From Sweltsa coloradensis (lineage: Eukaryota > Arthropoda > Insecta > Plecoptera > Chloroperlidae): a stretch of 64,000 nucleotides of DNA. Shown here one piece after another: positions 1 to 12,562 of this stretch. The notes under the pieces were generated by a model. The model worked only from the letters and a program-made list of their open reading frames with translations, did no database searches and had not been told where the DNA came from. The position numbers and the translations under genes were made by a program. Position 1 is the stretch's first letter, and each line of letters starts with the position of its first letter. Location: positions 1 to 64,000 of the forward strand of contig JAMZAV010000430.1 of the NCBI GenBank assembly GCA_024449915.1, in the 5' to 3' direction.

Positions 1-1110
1 GGGAACTGCTATTGTTGGGTTTTGTTATTTAATTAAAGAACAAAACCGGGAACAGTCTTTGCCCAATAAACACGTCATCTATAGAGTACATATAGCCGTG
101 AAGAATTGCCCACGCATTTCATTTTTTCATTAAAAAATTCACAAAGGCTTACCCCTTTGCAAATTTGTCGATTATGGGTCCGACTCGATATTTATATTTT
201 CTTGTAGAATATTAATAAGGGGGTTATCCAATTGTGAACACGTAACCCAATAGTCAGTCTGTCACTAATTGCAATCAGAAACGATTTTCCGAATTTTTCG
301 AATCTCATTATTGACCATTGGGACAATAGCGAATTTTGTAATAAAGAATAGAAAAACTTGTGAAAGATTGTGATCTGAGGTTTGATTCTACTTTTCGTTT
401 TACCTGTTGTAGGCCTACTGCTTATATAGCGCAAGCTCATGTAAGTGATACACATTTAGTAAGATAATGGTAGTTATTGTATAGGCGGGAGTAAGGTGAA
501 GTCTGTTGATCGATTTTATTAATGCAATACTCAATTGTCAAATGTGTAATTTGTTATATTGGGCTAACTAAAAAAATCAAATTTTGTATTTTGACTTACC
601 TCATACGTACAACACGCCGTTTGAGCCACCGAGGTTGGTTTTAGCTTTTGAGCAGGAGTGCGCAATAATAATAATGCACTGTAAGTAAACATTGTAGTTC
701 ATAATATGTTTAGTGTTACAGTTTACGTTATAACATTGTTTGCATTCTTGTCTAAGACATCATATATTCATATCCATTCGTGTTTGCAATTTCCATCCCG
801 TATTGGAAAAGCGTGTACCTACTGCGTCCTTGTTTCCGGCCCCGTATCTTGTCTGGTTTATGGGATTACAACTTCGAGTAAGACAACAATATTTTAGGAG
901 CCTAGGTTTTATGAAACGCTGCATTTATTTACCTTCGGTTCGTTACGGCTGTTTGTTCTCTTTTCTCTGCTTATTCCGCGGAAAGTACATAATAAATCTT
1001 CAGAATGTTAAATCTAAAAATACTATATTATTATTATTATTATTATTTATTTTCAATTGTCATGACATAATACACATTACACAAAACAATATATACCAGT
1101 CAAACAATTG
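1..1110. other. AT-rich stretch, no gene recognised
   Basis: I see no coding region, RNA gene or element ends here. Open frames are short and do not resemble known proteins. A (TTA)n run lies at about 1025-1048. Confidence 0.5.
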
Positions 1111-1169
1111 ATGGTAGTGAGAATTAGAGCATGCCCCATACCACATAATAATATGTGTCTCACTACCAT
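1111..1169. repeat. short hairpin, 12-bp arms
   Basis: ATGGTAGTGAGA at 1111-1122 is the exact reverse complement of TCTCACTACCAT at 1158-1169, with a 35-nt loop. It may be a tiny inverted-repeat element remnant; no target duplication is evident. Confidence 0.5.
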
Positions 1170-1353
1170 TTACTTATATATACGTCTATTATGATACATA
1201 AATGATACAACTAAATAACTATGAATGATATTCTACAGTGATGGATGCGCTTATTGTAATTGATGAGATTTGGATGATTGATGGTAATTTACACTAGCCT
1301 ATACATTGTGAATGTATGTGCCTGTCCGTGCGTGTTGACTAGTGTGGTTGTCG

Positions 1354-1354
<1 letters not shown>

Positions 1355-1393
<39 letters not shown>

Positions 1394-1470
1394 GTGTGTG
1401 TGTTGACTTAGTGTGGGTTTGGGTGTGGGTGTGTGCGTGTGAGAGTGAGGGATATGTGTGAGTGTGAGTG
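1355..1470. repeat. (TG)n microsatellite grading into GTGTGGGT/GTGAG repeats
   Basis: An almost pure TG run (about 1355-1402) is followed by degenerate GTGTGGGT and GAGTGTGAG repeats up to 1470. It lies just past the 3' side of the minus-strand LINE fragment that starts at 2039, so it could have grown from that element's tail. Open frames here that encode repeated His-Thr are artefacts. Confidence 0.85.
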
Positions 1471-1478
1471 ACTGTACA

Positions 1479-2039
1479 TCAGACTGCTTGACTCTCTTTG
1501 AGGTAAGAATTGACTTGCTTTTGAAATAAGTTATATTCTCTGCAATCTCTGGTCTTGGGTTCGAGTGCATTGTATAGTGCGACAGCACGACAGAAGAACC
1601 CGTTTTGGTACTGCACGGTGCGGGCGAAAGGGGGGCACAGAGTTACTCCTCTACCATATCTGGCCGACCTATATCCCAATTGTACTCTCTCTAACGGATC
1701 TACATCTACTAAATTTTGGAACATTTTTTTGAGGAAGATTACATCGATTTCTTTCAAAGAATTTTCTAAAGACAAAATGTTTCAAAGCTCCAGCCGTTCA
1801 CCCCTACCGCAGTCTCTCCTGTTCGTGATGAATTTGGTTGCCCTGTTTTGTATGCCCTCTAATAATTTTGCAAGTGAAGTCGGATGCCACGCAGGGCACC
1901 CATAAACAATACCAGACTTCACTAGACTCAGATAAACAGTCCTTTTTACACTAGGGCGAGCACCATACAAAGTTCGAGAAAGAAAACCAAGCAGTTTAGC
2001 AGCCTTACATCTAACAATTTCTGTATGTACATTCCATAT
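1479..2039 (-). pseudogene. LINE (non-LTR retrotransposon) reverse-transcriptase C-terminal fragment
   Basis: Reading the minus strand from 2039 to 1479 gives one continuous frame interrupted by a single TGA at 1784-1782. It encodes the region downstream of the reverse-transcriptase core in Jockey/CR1-like LINEs: a segment with VKSGIVYGCPAWHP, then LEGIQNRATKFI, then an RSARYGRG segment and a FLYNALP-like stretch (FCRAVALYNALEP). Upstream of about 2042 the frame closes and no catalytic motifs are present, so the copy is truncated at the 5' side, as is usual for LINEs. The end of the reading frame is followed by the TG-rich repeat. The family assignment beyond LINE is uncertain. Confidence 0.8.
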
Positions 2040-3700
2040 TCAATTAATATATTCAAATATAGTACGCTTATACGGTTCGTTATAATCCAAGTAATTAAGG
2101 ACAATACACACTCATATTAAAATAAACTTAATGCATTGTTTATTTTTTTGGCAATTCTAATATTCCACAACTTTAAGCCAGGTTTATCTTTTAAAATAAA
2201 AATGTTCTTAATTCTTCCTCTTAAACTGGGTGTGGTTTAGTACTTTCCTGCAACCCTCCTTATTTGCGAGTGGTATTTATTCGTGCTTCTTTGTTAACTA
2301 GTACAGAACATTTTGGGAAGATAACAATATATTCACCGTCAGTGGAATTATATAGTATTGTTAATCCGCACAATAATATCTGGCTGTGTGTGTTGTTTGT
2401 GTTGTAGATTTTTATTAATAATAGTTAATTGTCAATCAATAGCTAATCGTTTATTTATATTCTTTTACGTTTGAATAATCGCTTGGTTATTGTTGTTATG
2501 TTGTTCATACTCGTGATTGGCATAAACGTGTTTGAGAGTTCAAAAGTAAATCGTTGAGATCGATGCAGTATACACAAACTACAGAAAGCTAAGCGCAACA
2601 CTCACATATACTTATATAATATTATGTACTTCAACTTTGTAAATAAATCCAATATTTTCCTTTTATAAGAATCTAGCAGAACATATATTTTCATGATTTT
2701 CAAGGATCACATTTTTTCTGTTCTTTTAGTAATATCTGTTATGATATGACTATTATTTTTCAAGAATATTTTCCAAACTGAAGGCTGAACAAATTGAAAA
2801 GTTTCAACGAGATCAAATATATAAAAATTGTAACTATTTCTGCCAGTATTGAAAGAGAATTGAATATCACAACAATTTCATAATAATCAAAATAACAGAG
2901 TTAATGTCTCAAGTGTAAATACTCCGGTAAATCACCAATAGTTTCCATAGTAAAATCTTACAAATAACAATTCTCATATATTTATTATCATATGTGAAGT
3001 GACCTTGCGCCCACCAAGGGGAAATATGTGAACATAAAGTTGTGCGCGGGTTGTGAATTCCCCTGGGTTGCGGGATGAAAGGCACATTCAGGCCGGCCCA
3101 GCTAAATGAAGTTTAGTGTTAGCTTAGTGCGCTGTTTCGACAGTTCTTCACTTTAATTACGAGCGTTGCCGGACAGAGCCCGGCGAACTTTAACTGTTGG
3201 CAATAGGCAACACGAAAGCCGACGAGTTTGTTGCTAACTTCAGACTGGCAGGCGCACAACACACTTTATCACGTATAAAAGACTAGCCACATAATTCAAT
3301 TATCAAATGCATAACACAATTTTACTTGAATAAAATTACGAACAACCTAATTGGCAATCAAGGAATACAAAATTGTTTTACACCCTCGGTTAGATTGTTA
3401 AATTGCGTTTTAGGTGTAATTTTCCAGTAGTGAATTTACTAAAAACGTTTAAGTTTTTAATATAAGCGTAAAAACAATTAAAATAAATATATTTCGAAAG
3501 CCGAGAGACACTTTCATATATTAAAATTCATTTTTAAAAAGTCAGGTAGTTCAAAAGTGCAAATGTACAAAGATCGCGGGTAAGCAATGAAGAACATTCA
3601 AATACTGCTCAATTTTAACTTATAACCATCACAAAAATCACGGTTGCTGTAGTAACCACAATATGAAGACCGACAGATTGTAGCACAATAACGACTTGTG
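2040..3700. other. AT-rich spacer with one GC-richer island
   Basis: No gene is recognised. From about 3000 to 3290 base composition rises (CpG-containing stretches such as TTGCCGGACAGAGCCCGGCG) just before a TATAAAAG sequence at 3274-3281. This could be a promoter or an old repeat end; I cannot tell which. Confidence 0.3.
3274..3281 (+). promoter_or_regulatory. possible TATA box
   Basis: TATAAAAG follows a roughly 270-bp GC-richer segment in an AT-rich setting. No clear initiator and no downstream open frame of note were seen, so this is only a weak candidate. Confidence 0.15.
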
Positions 3701-3716
3701 GTGCATTCAAACCTCA

Positions 3717-3734
3717 TGGTTGACGGTGCCGAGT
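3717..3734 (+). repeat. degenerate copy of the TGGTGGAGRTGCCGGGT motif
   Basis: TGGTTGACGGTGCCGAGT is followed by TACACAAAAATAATATATCC, which aligns with the sequence following the better copy at 26648. This suggests a shared element rather than chance. See the motif finding. Confidence 0.45.
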
Positions 3735-3866
3735 ACACAAAAATAATATATCCTGAGTCAGAATCTTTCTTGATGGTGCGAGCAAAAGCAAGCCCTAGAG
3801 CTTCTAGCCCCAAACCCCCGAAAACTTTCTCAATCATCATTGTTCAAGGACAATATCCGCACTGGC

Positions 3867-3950
3867 CTATTATCGATTACAATCAAATATCTTGTTATTT
3901 TTATTGATCCCTATTATCGATTACAATCAAATATCTTGTTATTTTTATTG
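3867..3950 (+). repeat. 44-bp tandem duplication
   Basis: A block starting CTATTATCGATTACAATCAA at 3867 and ending in TTATTTTTATTG is repeated at 3911 with a 44-bp period and essentially no differences. This implies a recent local duplication. Confidence 0.85.
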
Positions 3951-4930
3951 TGGATGTCAGTTGTTAAAACTTTCAAGCACAATCAAATCAAGGTACAATA
4001 TTGTTTGAAATATTTAAAATAACGCTTTTGGGGGTCAGCGTTTAAAGACCGACATGGAGTTTAAACCTGGCCTGTTGACAAGGCAACGCTAGAAATTTTT
4101 TATCATTTTTATCTAAATAATATTATGTTCAGTTTTAAATATTGGGTTAGAATTCCGTCTCATCAAATCACAGATAATCATCATTATCTTCGCTAACATA
4201 AAATGTTGTGTACATACATTGTCAATCATAATATTTTTATGCATGTACAATGCATAAATCACAATATATACATCATTGTACATTTTGACACTGTTATGAT
4301 AATATTATTTATTTTAATCGGATTGTTTCAAGAACAACTTATTCAGTTCCCTTTATCACAGAATTACATTTCAAAACACACACAACAAAACACACATTTA
4401 TAACAATACAGTGTTAAATGTGCAATTATTTGTATTATCAATACTTCGTGTAACATATTATATTATCTTTATTTGACTTACTTGCAATAATTGTGTATTC
4501 TGACGTATTTGCTTAGGGCCATTTCTTCGTAGTGATGCACATGACCATTACGTAGTAACTATCTCCATGAAATGCAGAACATGTTATCTCTTCCTGCCAT
4601 CCATCTTCTGGATCGAGAGCACGACAATAGATCTCTTACTTGAAGTTGCTCAATGGTTGTCGTCTGTTACCATTGTTGGTGCTCTCGGATAACTTAGTTT
4701 GTGCTACGTACACCCTGTCTCGCCATCACAAGAAGCGTTCTACTTAAAAAAAAACAGGACATGCAGCTCTGTATGATATAAAAAATATTATTCCTAGTTC
4801 GTGATTTTTTTTTTTAATTATCTTTTAGTAATTAAATACTGATTCTTACTGATACAAAATCGCTGAATGTGATTTACTTTATATAAATAACCGTTGTACA
4901 ATCCAAGCATCAGATCAACTTGTACATTAC

Positions 4931-5333
4931 TGTTTAATAAAACATTATTGTCACAAGATGAGTGATATTCATTTTAGAGTACGCACGTTTTGAAGTATGT
5001 ATTCAGAACATATAAAAGAGTATGCACTCGATTATTTTGCCAATTCGGGCTTTCTTTGCCTTCCTCTTATATTACCGAATTACGTTGTGCTATTTACATA
5101 GTATGTTGAATGTACTGCTATAACTATAATTACGGCAAATCCATTGAAAAATTATGTTGAATGTTGCTAAATACTACAACGTTATTCAGTAATATAAGAG
5201 CAAGACAAATATGCCCGCATTGGCAAAATAATCGAGTACATATACTCTTTTATATAATCTAAATATACACTTAAAAACGTGCGTATACTGAAATGAATAT
5301 CACACACTTGGGACGAACAAGTTTTATTAAACA
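4931..5333. mobile_element. long-arm inverted-repeat element (MITE/foldback type)
   Basis: TGTTTAATAAAAC at 4931-4943 mirrors GTTTTATTAAACA at 5321-5333. The inverted similarity continues inward for about 170 bp per arm, including GTGATATTCATTT, ACGCACGTTTT and CTCGATTATTTTGCCAAT on both sides. Only a short unpaired centre remains around 5110-5155. There is no open frame, so if it is a transposon it is non-autonomous. I could not find a convincing target-site duplication, so the superfamily is unknown. The arms have diverged by many substitutions, so the copy is not very recent. Confidence 0.75.
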
Positions 5334-5339
5334 AAGTTT

Positions 5340-6697
5340 TTTCAGATTATTTAACATTATCATAACATTTTATTTTAGGCGAGCACATTTTACAAAACAT
5401 TTTCTTTATAAATACCATCCTCTTTCCAATAATCAATCACGTAAGCACTAAGCATTAAGCAGAGAATCAACCTAAAAATAATACCAGTTGATGGAACAGC
5501 ACACTCTCGGCTCGGATCGCAGTGAGCAAACCTTTCAACATAATGTGATTGATACATCCCGTGGTAAGGAACTTCGACACGCGAACATCCCTAGATTGCG
5601 GCGAAAAGCGGTTAAGCTATTTGGATAATGGTGTAATCTTGCGATCCATACGGTTGACGAGTCCGCTAAAGAATCCTTGAAGACGGGCGTCAGTTTTACG
5701 GTTTGGAAGTGATTTTATCTCGTAGCAAGGGAGTTACTAAATGAGCAACTCAATTTGCGTTTTCCAGTGCATAATATGTAGTTAACTAGTTTTGTATTAT
5801 ATTATTTTGTAATAACATAGCTACCATGTAACTGTAACCCCCCCCCCCCACACACACACACAGACACATACAAACACACACAGAAAATAAAAAATAAATA
5901 AAAAACCCAAATGATACTGAAATATGTTGATTTTTACTATCTACACTAATTTATAACATTATGCGATGGCACAGAATTCGTTTAAACATGGAAATTAATA
6001 ATGTTATTGTGAAATTAACTTTTTTCTTTTAGAAAATCAGTGTTCAAGTTAGAATGCCGTCCGAGGGGTTTCATGCGGTTTGCGTTGCAGGACGGAGGAA
6101 GCGTATATGTACGAATACCACATCAAGCATGGATAATCACACTTCTTTTTCCACTCTCATCTATCACCACTCTTTACATAGGGTTGAGAGCAAAGATGCA
6201 TTGAAACATAGCTACCAGCAATGTGAATGAGCTACTTGCACAATTTATTCGTTTATACTGAAAATAAATAATACATATTTATATCATTCCATCAGAAAAG
6301 ACGACTTACAATAATTATCAGTGTTTTATCGTCGTTCATATACATACAATTCAGGACGCCCAAGGATGTGACGAACATTTTAAAATCATAACTCATTCTT
6401 GAAGTCAGTCCAACACAAAACTTTAAAGTTAATATGTCATAAACCGTTATCTTGTATTGGATTGTCGAAATTGTAACAATTAACACAGTTAAAATATAAC
6501 TTTTGTTTTAAAAAGAGACAAAACTCTGTATAAAAATAACAAAAATTGATTATAACAAATTTAAAAAAAAAAGTTTAAATACAAATAAATTAAATAAGTT
6601 ATATATTTGTACATGTTAAAACCATAAAGGTGATTCCTGAGAATGGAAATAGAGCCTTTAATACCACCATTGAAACATCATTTATGAGGTTTTGACT
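5340..6697. other. spacer, no gene recognised
   Basis: Contains a poly-C plus (CA)n microsatellite at about 5838-5880. A moderately GC-richer stretch at 5490-5740 shows no supported frame. Confidence 0.4.
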
Positions 6698-6706
6698 AAT
6701 TTATCT
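6698..6706 (+). repeat. left target-site duplication AATTTATCT
   Basis: An exact match to 8648-8656 directly abutting the element's terminal inverted repeat. Confidence 0.85.
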
Positions 6707-7196
6707 AGGTGCCTGAACCCCCCCCCCCCAACCGCGCACTTAATCTGCATTTCTCACAATATTTAGTGCGCATTTAGTGCTTTCAGAAATGCCCAACATA
6801 TAATTAGTCGCCTTTACTTTAGACGCTATAGACATATTAGTCAGGGGGGGCTAAGTCCACATTGCCCCCGAACCCCCCACAAAGGCGCACTAAATCTGCA
6901 TTTCACACATAATTTAGTGCGCATTTAGTGCTTTCAGAAATGCCCACACATATAATTAGTGCGCCGTTACTTTAGGCGCTAATGACATATTATGTGCCTG
7001 GGGGCCAAGTTCACGTTGCACCGTTAAACGCGCACTAAATTGGTTCTTTTCACAATATTAAGGGCGTATTTAGTGCATGCTTGCTAAGTCTAGTTATAAT
7101 TATAATTTCAAGAGTGAATTATGAATTTTTAAATGTACTCTGCTTCTAATAGTGAAAGATTATAATAAGAGCAAATTGGTTAAGAAACCTGACCAC

Positions 7197-7505
7197 TAAC
7201 CCACTCACTCACTCACTCATTAACTACCCACGCACTCACTAACTCACTCACCCACTCACATACCCACACACTCATCGTCGGTCGGTCGGTCGGTCGGTCC
7301 ACCACTCACTAACTCACTCACACCACCACTCACTCCACTCACCACTCACCCACTCACTCACTCAACACTCACTCACTCACTCCACCACTCACACACTCCA
7401 CCATTCACTCACTCACTCCATCACTCACTACCTCCACTCACTAACTCCATCCATCACTCACTCACTCCATCCAAAATCACTCCATCACTCACTCCATCCA
7501 TCACT
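7197..7505. repeat. (CACTC)n arm of the foldback element
   Basis: Degenerate CACT/ACTC repeats with a short (GGTC)n patch near 7275-7299. The complementary tract occupies about 7612-8300. Together they form the inner stem, with the right side more than twice as long as the left. Confidence 0.85.
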
Positions 7506-7507
7506 CA

Positions 7508-8300
7508 TCGAGTGATGGGTCGAGTTTTGGGTCGAGTGATGGGTCGAGAGATGGGTCGAGTGATGGGTCGAGAGATGGGTCGAGAGATGGGTCGAGAGAT
7601 GGGTCGAGATATAGTGAGTGAGTGAGTGAGTGAGTGAGTGAGTGAGTGAGGAGTGGTGAGTGGTGGACGTGAGTGAAGTGGTGGAGTCAGTGGTGCGTGG
7701 GTGACGTGAGTACGGACTGTGACGAGTGACTGGGTGAGTGAGGATGTCGTGATGGAGCGAGTGATGGAGCGAGTGATGAGCGAGTGATGGAGCGAGTGGT
7801 GGGTCGAGTGACGGGTCGATGTGATGGGGCTGTGTGATGGTGCGATGGGGACTGGGGCATGGTGCGATGGTGCGATGGGCTGACTGGGGTGAGGTGAGGG
7901 GTGATGGGGTGATGGGGTTGCTGGGGTGATGGGGTGTCGGGGTGCGGGTGATCGGGGTGGGTGATGGGGTGATGGAGTGATTGATGAGTGAGTGAGTGAG
8001 TGAGTGAGTGTGAGTGGGTTGGGAACAAGTGGGTAAATGAATGAGTGATTGAGTGAGTGAGTGATGAGTGAGTGAGTGAGTGAGTGTCCTTCATGCGCGT
8101 CATTAATTAGATGACGAGGCATTTGGCTACCTTTAGAGAGTCATAGTTAGTGAGTGAGTGTGTATGTGGGTGAGTGAGCGAGTAGGTGAGTGAGTGAGTG
8201 AGTGCGTGTGTAGTTAATGAGTGAGCGAGTGTGAAACTTAGTGGGTGAGTGAGTGAGTGGTTGTTGGATGAGTGAGTGGGTGAGAGTGTGTGATAGTGTA
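7508..8300. repeat. 12-bp minisatellite and (GAGTG)n arm of the foldback element
   Basis: From 7508 to about 7612 there are tandem 12-mers of the form GGTCGAGWGATG. A second 12-mer type (GATGGAGCGAGT) lies at about 7750-7800, and GAGTG repeats run to about 8300. Long minus-strand frames encoding His-Ser-Leu-Thr repeats here are by-products of the repeats, not genes. Confidence 0.85.
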
Positions 8301-8647
8301 AGGTGTTTGGTTCCCCAACTAATTTGCTCATATAATCTTTCATTTTTAGAAGCAGATTACATTAAAAAATACAAATATTGTTACGTATCATGAGTATAAT
8401 GAAGCATGCAATAAATGAGCACTAAATATTGTGAAACGTGCAGATTTAGTGCGCCTTTGGGGGGGGGGGGGGGGGGCTACGTAAACTTAGCCTGGCCTGG
8501 CCCAGACTAATATGTCTGTAGCGCCTAAAGTAAAGGCGCACTAATTATGTCTTGGCATTTCTGAAAGCACTAAATGCGCACTTAATATCGTGAGAAATGC
8601 AGATTTGGTGCGCGTTTGGGGGGGGGGGGGGGCGTGTTCACGCACCT

Positions 8648-8656
8648 AATTTATCT
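8648..8656 (+). repeat. right target-site duplication AATTTATCT
   Basis: An exact match to 6698-6706, directly after the terminal CACCT of the foldback element. Confidence 0.85.
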
Positions 8657-8659
8657 CAA

Positions 8660-11600
8660 CAAAAACTTGGGGATTGTCCCCTTGCACAAACGAACAATCC
8701 GATGGTTTTTTGCAAAGTATGGTATTATTGGTTGGTTTCTCCGTGTTTACTTGCACAGCTTTGCAACTGTTGAACAGTGTCGCTTACATTCATTTACCAT
8801 GCGCCATTATTATTCTGACATTCAGCACAGCTTCATAGAGCTGTTCCCTGTCCCGCACTAGTATAGTTGCCCTGCTTAAGGTATAATTGATTTGGACAAT
8901 TCGTTCATTTATTAATAAAATCTATAACATATTAGTCTAATTTAATGGAAGGAATTACCAAAAGATACAGTATGATCCTATTGTAACATTGAGATTAGTT
9001 AACATTCTTCATAATAATATTGATTTTTCTTTTTTACAGATTTTTATACTATTAAGTAGTTTTTGGTGAATTTTGCCAGTTAGTACAAACAAGATTTTAA
9101 GAGTTTTGTACCAGCGGATGCAAAAACCAAACAATATTATCTTTTGTTTTTCTCTCATCTCTGAATGCTGTAGCGTGAGGCGAAGCCTACACTCAACTAA
9201 AGCCATGCCACAAAGTCTCTTAATTATCTCAAGTAGCCTTTCCTTTCCTGGCATGGTAATTTAATATCGGAAACGTTTCTAACAAAAAGTATGACGTTGT
9301 TGCTAAGCACATTGTGAATGTCTTAATGAACGGGACCACAAAACCCTGCTTCAAAGCGCGGACCGAGCAAACGAGTTAAATCAATCATGGCCAGAATGCG
9401 CCGTGCTGACGTCCAGGGCAAACATCGCTTGAGTTCATTAACCCAGTGACTTACGAGACCACAAAACTGCGTGAGCCTGAAGCATGAGCAGGAATACTTA
9501 CTTTTCATAGGCCTACGGCATGTAGCTATATTACTCATCTTGATTCTAGATCTGTCACTGTAAAACCTGATTTAGTTTAAAGGTGTTTTCATCTTAAAGC
9601 GAATTATAGAAATGTGTTATTTAAATTGGGAGGCATATACACGGCATTTTAATCTTAATGCCGACATATATTAAATTAAGTGTTTTTTTTACCAGGACCG
9701 TCTCATATAAGTCTAGAATAGATTCTGAAAATAATGTAGCCAATGACAAATTTAACCTGAAATCATAATAATGTTAGGACGGGAGCTTCCACCCATTCTT
9801 TCTGAATTTTCTAAAGTTATTACTTAATCTTATTGTGAAGTCGCAACCATAAGAGCTTAGATTTAAAATGCTTTTTCTATTGCAGATGGAGTTTTAGTGT
9901 AAGTCTCAGTGTCTTAAAAATGTTTTCTTGCAGTATATAATATGCGGTATATACACTCTAAATAACAGTTTTCAATTTAGTGTTAAGCCCTACTGGCGTA
10001 ATTAATTATATAAACCTTCAATCTATACCAACATTTTCATAAGAATTAAAAAATGAGAACGTAAAAACGCAAGGAATAACTGTTTTTCTTAAAATTTCAA
10101 AACTGTTGATTAACATACGGTAGATAAATATCGACTTACTATAGCAACTGCCAATACATGAAACTTACCTTGACTTAGAGTAAGACCTTTGATTAACTAA
10201 CTGTCAATTCATTAGCTGCGGGGGACGACCTGTGCGCTTATTGGCTTTAAATAAGATTTGACCTTGGTTTGAAGAAAGAATTAATAAAAAGTAGAATAGT
10301 TGTTGGATATCACGGGAAGGATAGTCAAGATCGTAGTCAATGACGGGGACTGAAATACTGCAGCACTTTTCCTTGATTTCTTTGTTTGGCCACGGATTTA
10401 TACGATGCAGTTAGCATTGCAAGTCGATGGTTTAACCTTGCCGTCATGGTAATGTAGTGCTGAAGAGATACACCCCACAGCCTAACACGACCATCGCCAA
10501 AAATTATTATAAAACAATCAAACGCGTAGGAAGGTGGGGGGACCCCCCTCATCTCAACAACAACTGAAAAACTAATTGCAGTCATTATAATAGAGTGTGT
10601 AGACTGTACACTGTTTGTTTGTGGCAAAAAGTTTCTACGCGCTTGAAAACAATGCGTTCGTTTGGCAAACTTTCAACAATGGTCAATGTATTTAAACGTT
10701 CGACTTGGTCGAACATGGTCCAACAAATTCAGTAACACATTGTTAGTTCTTCATGTTAAACGCACGCGGCGAAAGATATCATCGATGTGTATGGATATTT
10801 CTATACCTATATACCCATGGTGTTGTTTGTATAGTAAAGCATTGGATTTGTAACAGATTACAATACTGTATGTTTGTACTGATAAAAGCCAACGCATCTT
10901 TTGTTGTGTGCTTCCTTCTACGGGTCTAGACAAAACAAAGATTTGAAATTCAAACACGGAAGGCATACACCATTATTCCTGATTTGTTTGTGCTTATTAA
11001 TGATGATGATGTGCATACACGAGCGGGCTCTATGCAAGTGATTGAGAGTGTACATTAAGAAGGGTTTACTTGAAAATGACCCATATCCATCATCCGGCAC
11101 TTCAAACTTCCATCTCATAATGGGCTCTAATTTTCAGAACTTAACGACCTAGAAGCAGACTTGCCAATTACATTAATTAACCCGTGGATTTGTGTAAACC
11201 CACTTATTCGCGCAGTATTTAATAATATAACGAATTGGCGTTTCTATTTTAACTGCTATTTAAAACATCATCATGGTTATATTATTAAACTGTTAATGCG
11301 TTTCTCACTGTGGAAATTTATTTACAGATGGAAAGTTATATTGTGATAAATGTTGATTTTCTGCACAATATGAATAACATACATTTGTTCCTGAACTAAG
11401 ATATAGGCCTAATTTACTTCATTTTTAAATATTTAAATCAATAATAATACTATAATAATTTTACTACAATCTTAGTATTGTACAAAATCTATTTCATGGA
11501 TTTCAAATTTTTATACTGTTTCAACACGCATTTAAAATGAACATAAACGTTCGAATCAAAACGAAAAAATGCTCATATATTTGTCAAAACTACTATTTTT

Positions 11601-12540
11601 CTATCCACCAGAAAAAAGTTGGCAAAATATAATAACCCTTAATTTTGTGATTGTGGTCATATCACCCACATAATGTTGCAAAAAGGTTTTCTTGAACGTT
11701 TACATATTTTGTAAATTGGTGCCGAACATAGATTCGACAAGACTCGTAAAAGATCGTATTTGTACCGCCCAACGAAAATATTCGCGCATCTTACGTTTCG
11801 CGTTGATATCGTATTGATCTTTGCATTGCGAAATTTTATCAAAATAAACCCATTTCATAACATTTAAGCTTTCCAGCGAACAATAGTTATACCCTAGTTT
11901 TGTTTTAATAAAATTGTGTTGGTTATTATCCCTCTGAATAAATTTAAATGTATCTGTTATTTTATAACTTATTTCGTACTTTAGAACGCCAATCTTGTAC
12001 ATTTTACTTACTGTTCTACTTTATCTTCTCAAGGTTAAATGGTCCATAAAACAAATTTTGCGAGTTGGCATTTCTCAAGGCTACACATCGCCATTAGAAT
12101 TAAAATTTATTCAGATTTCAAATATCTAGTCTCCTGAATAAATGTTGCAAATGTCCTTGTATTTTAAATTTATTATTCATTTCAGATAAGATATCATAGA
12201 TAAAATCAACATTTTGAAACTGCATTCTCTAACTCGTAACTTGTGTAAAACTTTTCCTGTTTCCTCACACTGTAACTCATAAGACACTCGGTTGGTCATA
12301 AACTTGAAACGCTTGAATGTTTGTGCTCCTCATCTAAACTTGGTGTGATCAGTTTCCTTGTAACATATATTCATCTTCCTTATGGTTTTGCAGCGTTCCC
12401 ATAACATGAATCTACGACATCCGATATTGGTGTGTAGTTCCACATGCATATTCTTCATTTCAGTAATTCTTCTTATCCTTGTCTCCGCAGAGCTAACTCC
12501 AAATCTTTGTCAACTGGCCAGTGTATGTTCTGTATTCAAC
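8660..12540. other. AT-rich spacer, no gene recognised
   Basis: Only short open frames are present and none resembles a known protein. Low-GC sequence is interrupted by slightly GC-richer patches (9317-9500, 10330-10560) in which I see no splice-supported exon. Confidence 0.45.
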
Positions 12541-12562
12541 ATGCATGTTCTTATCGTTTCAG

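Larger units (their letters stand above)
6707..8647. mobile_element. foldback-type transposon with tandem-repeat arms and 9-bp target duplication
   Basis: The element starts AGGTGCCTGAAC (6707-6718) and ends GTTCACGCACCT (8636-8647), a 12-bp terminal inverted repeat with one mismatch. It is flanked by the identical 9-mer AATTTATCT at 6698-6706 and 8648-8656. Each arm holds, from outside in, a poly-C/poly-G run, repeats of about 150 bp carrying GCGCACTAAATCTGCATTT (starts near 6734, 6885, 7030; inverted copies near 8454 and 8613), a unique segment with TCTGCTTCTAA, and a long (CACTC)n tract, which appears as (GAGTG)n on the right. The centre holds 12-bp repeats. Drosophila FB elements have long inverted repeats made of tandem units and 9-bp duplications; Mutator-like elements also give 9 bp. 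No transposase is encoded, so this copy is non-autonomous. Confidence 0.85.

Noticed and set aside
1289..1588. Minus-strand frame with HTHTHT repeats
   Set aside because: A product of the (TG)n microsatellite overlapping the end of the LINE fragment.
7505..8343. Long minus-strand frames rich in His, Ser, Thr, Leu and Pro
   Set aside because: They are translations of the GAGTG satellite and 12-mers of the foldback element; a 4- or 12-base repeat leaves frames open without coding.
10337..10627. 96-codon minus-strand frame
   Set aside because: No recognisable domain, splice sites or repeat partner; likely chance.
12382..12560. Upstream extension of the 12.6-kb frame as coding
   Set aside because: The sequence is AT-rich and precedes a better acceptor site; it is more likely intron.
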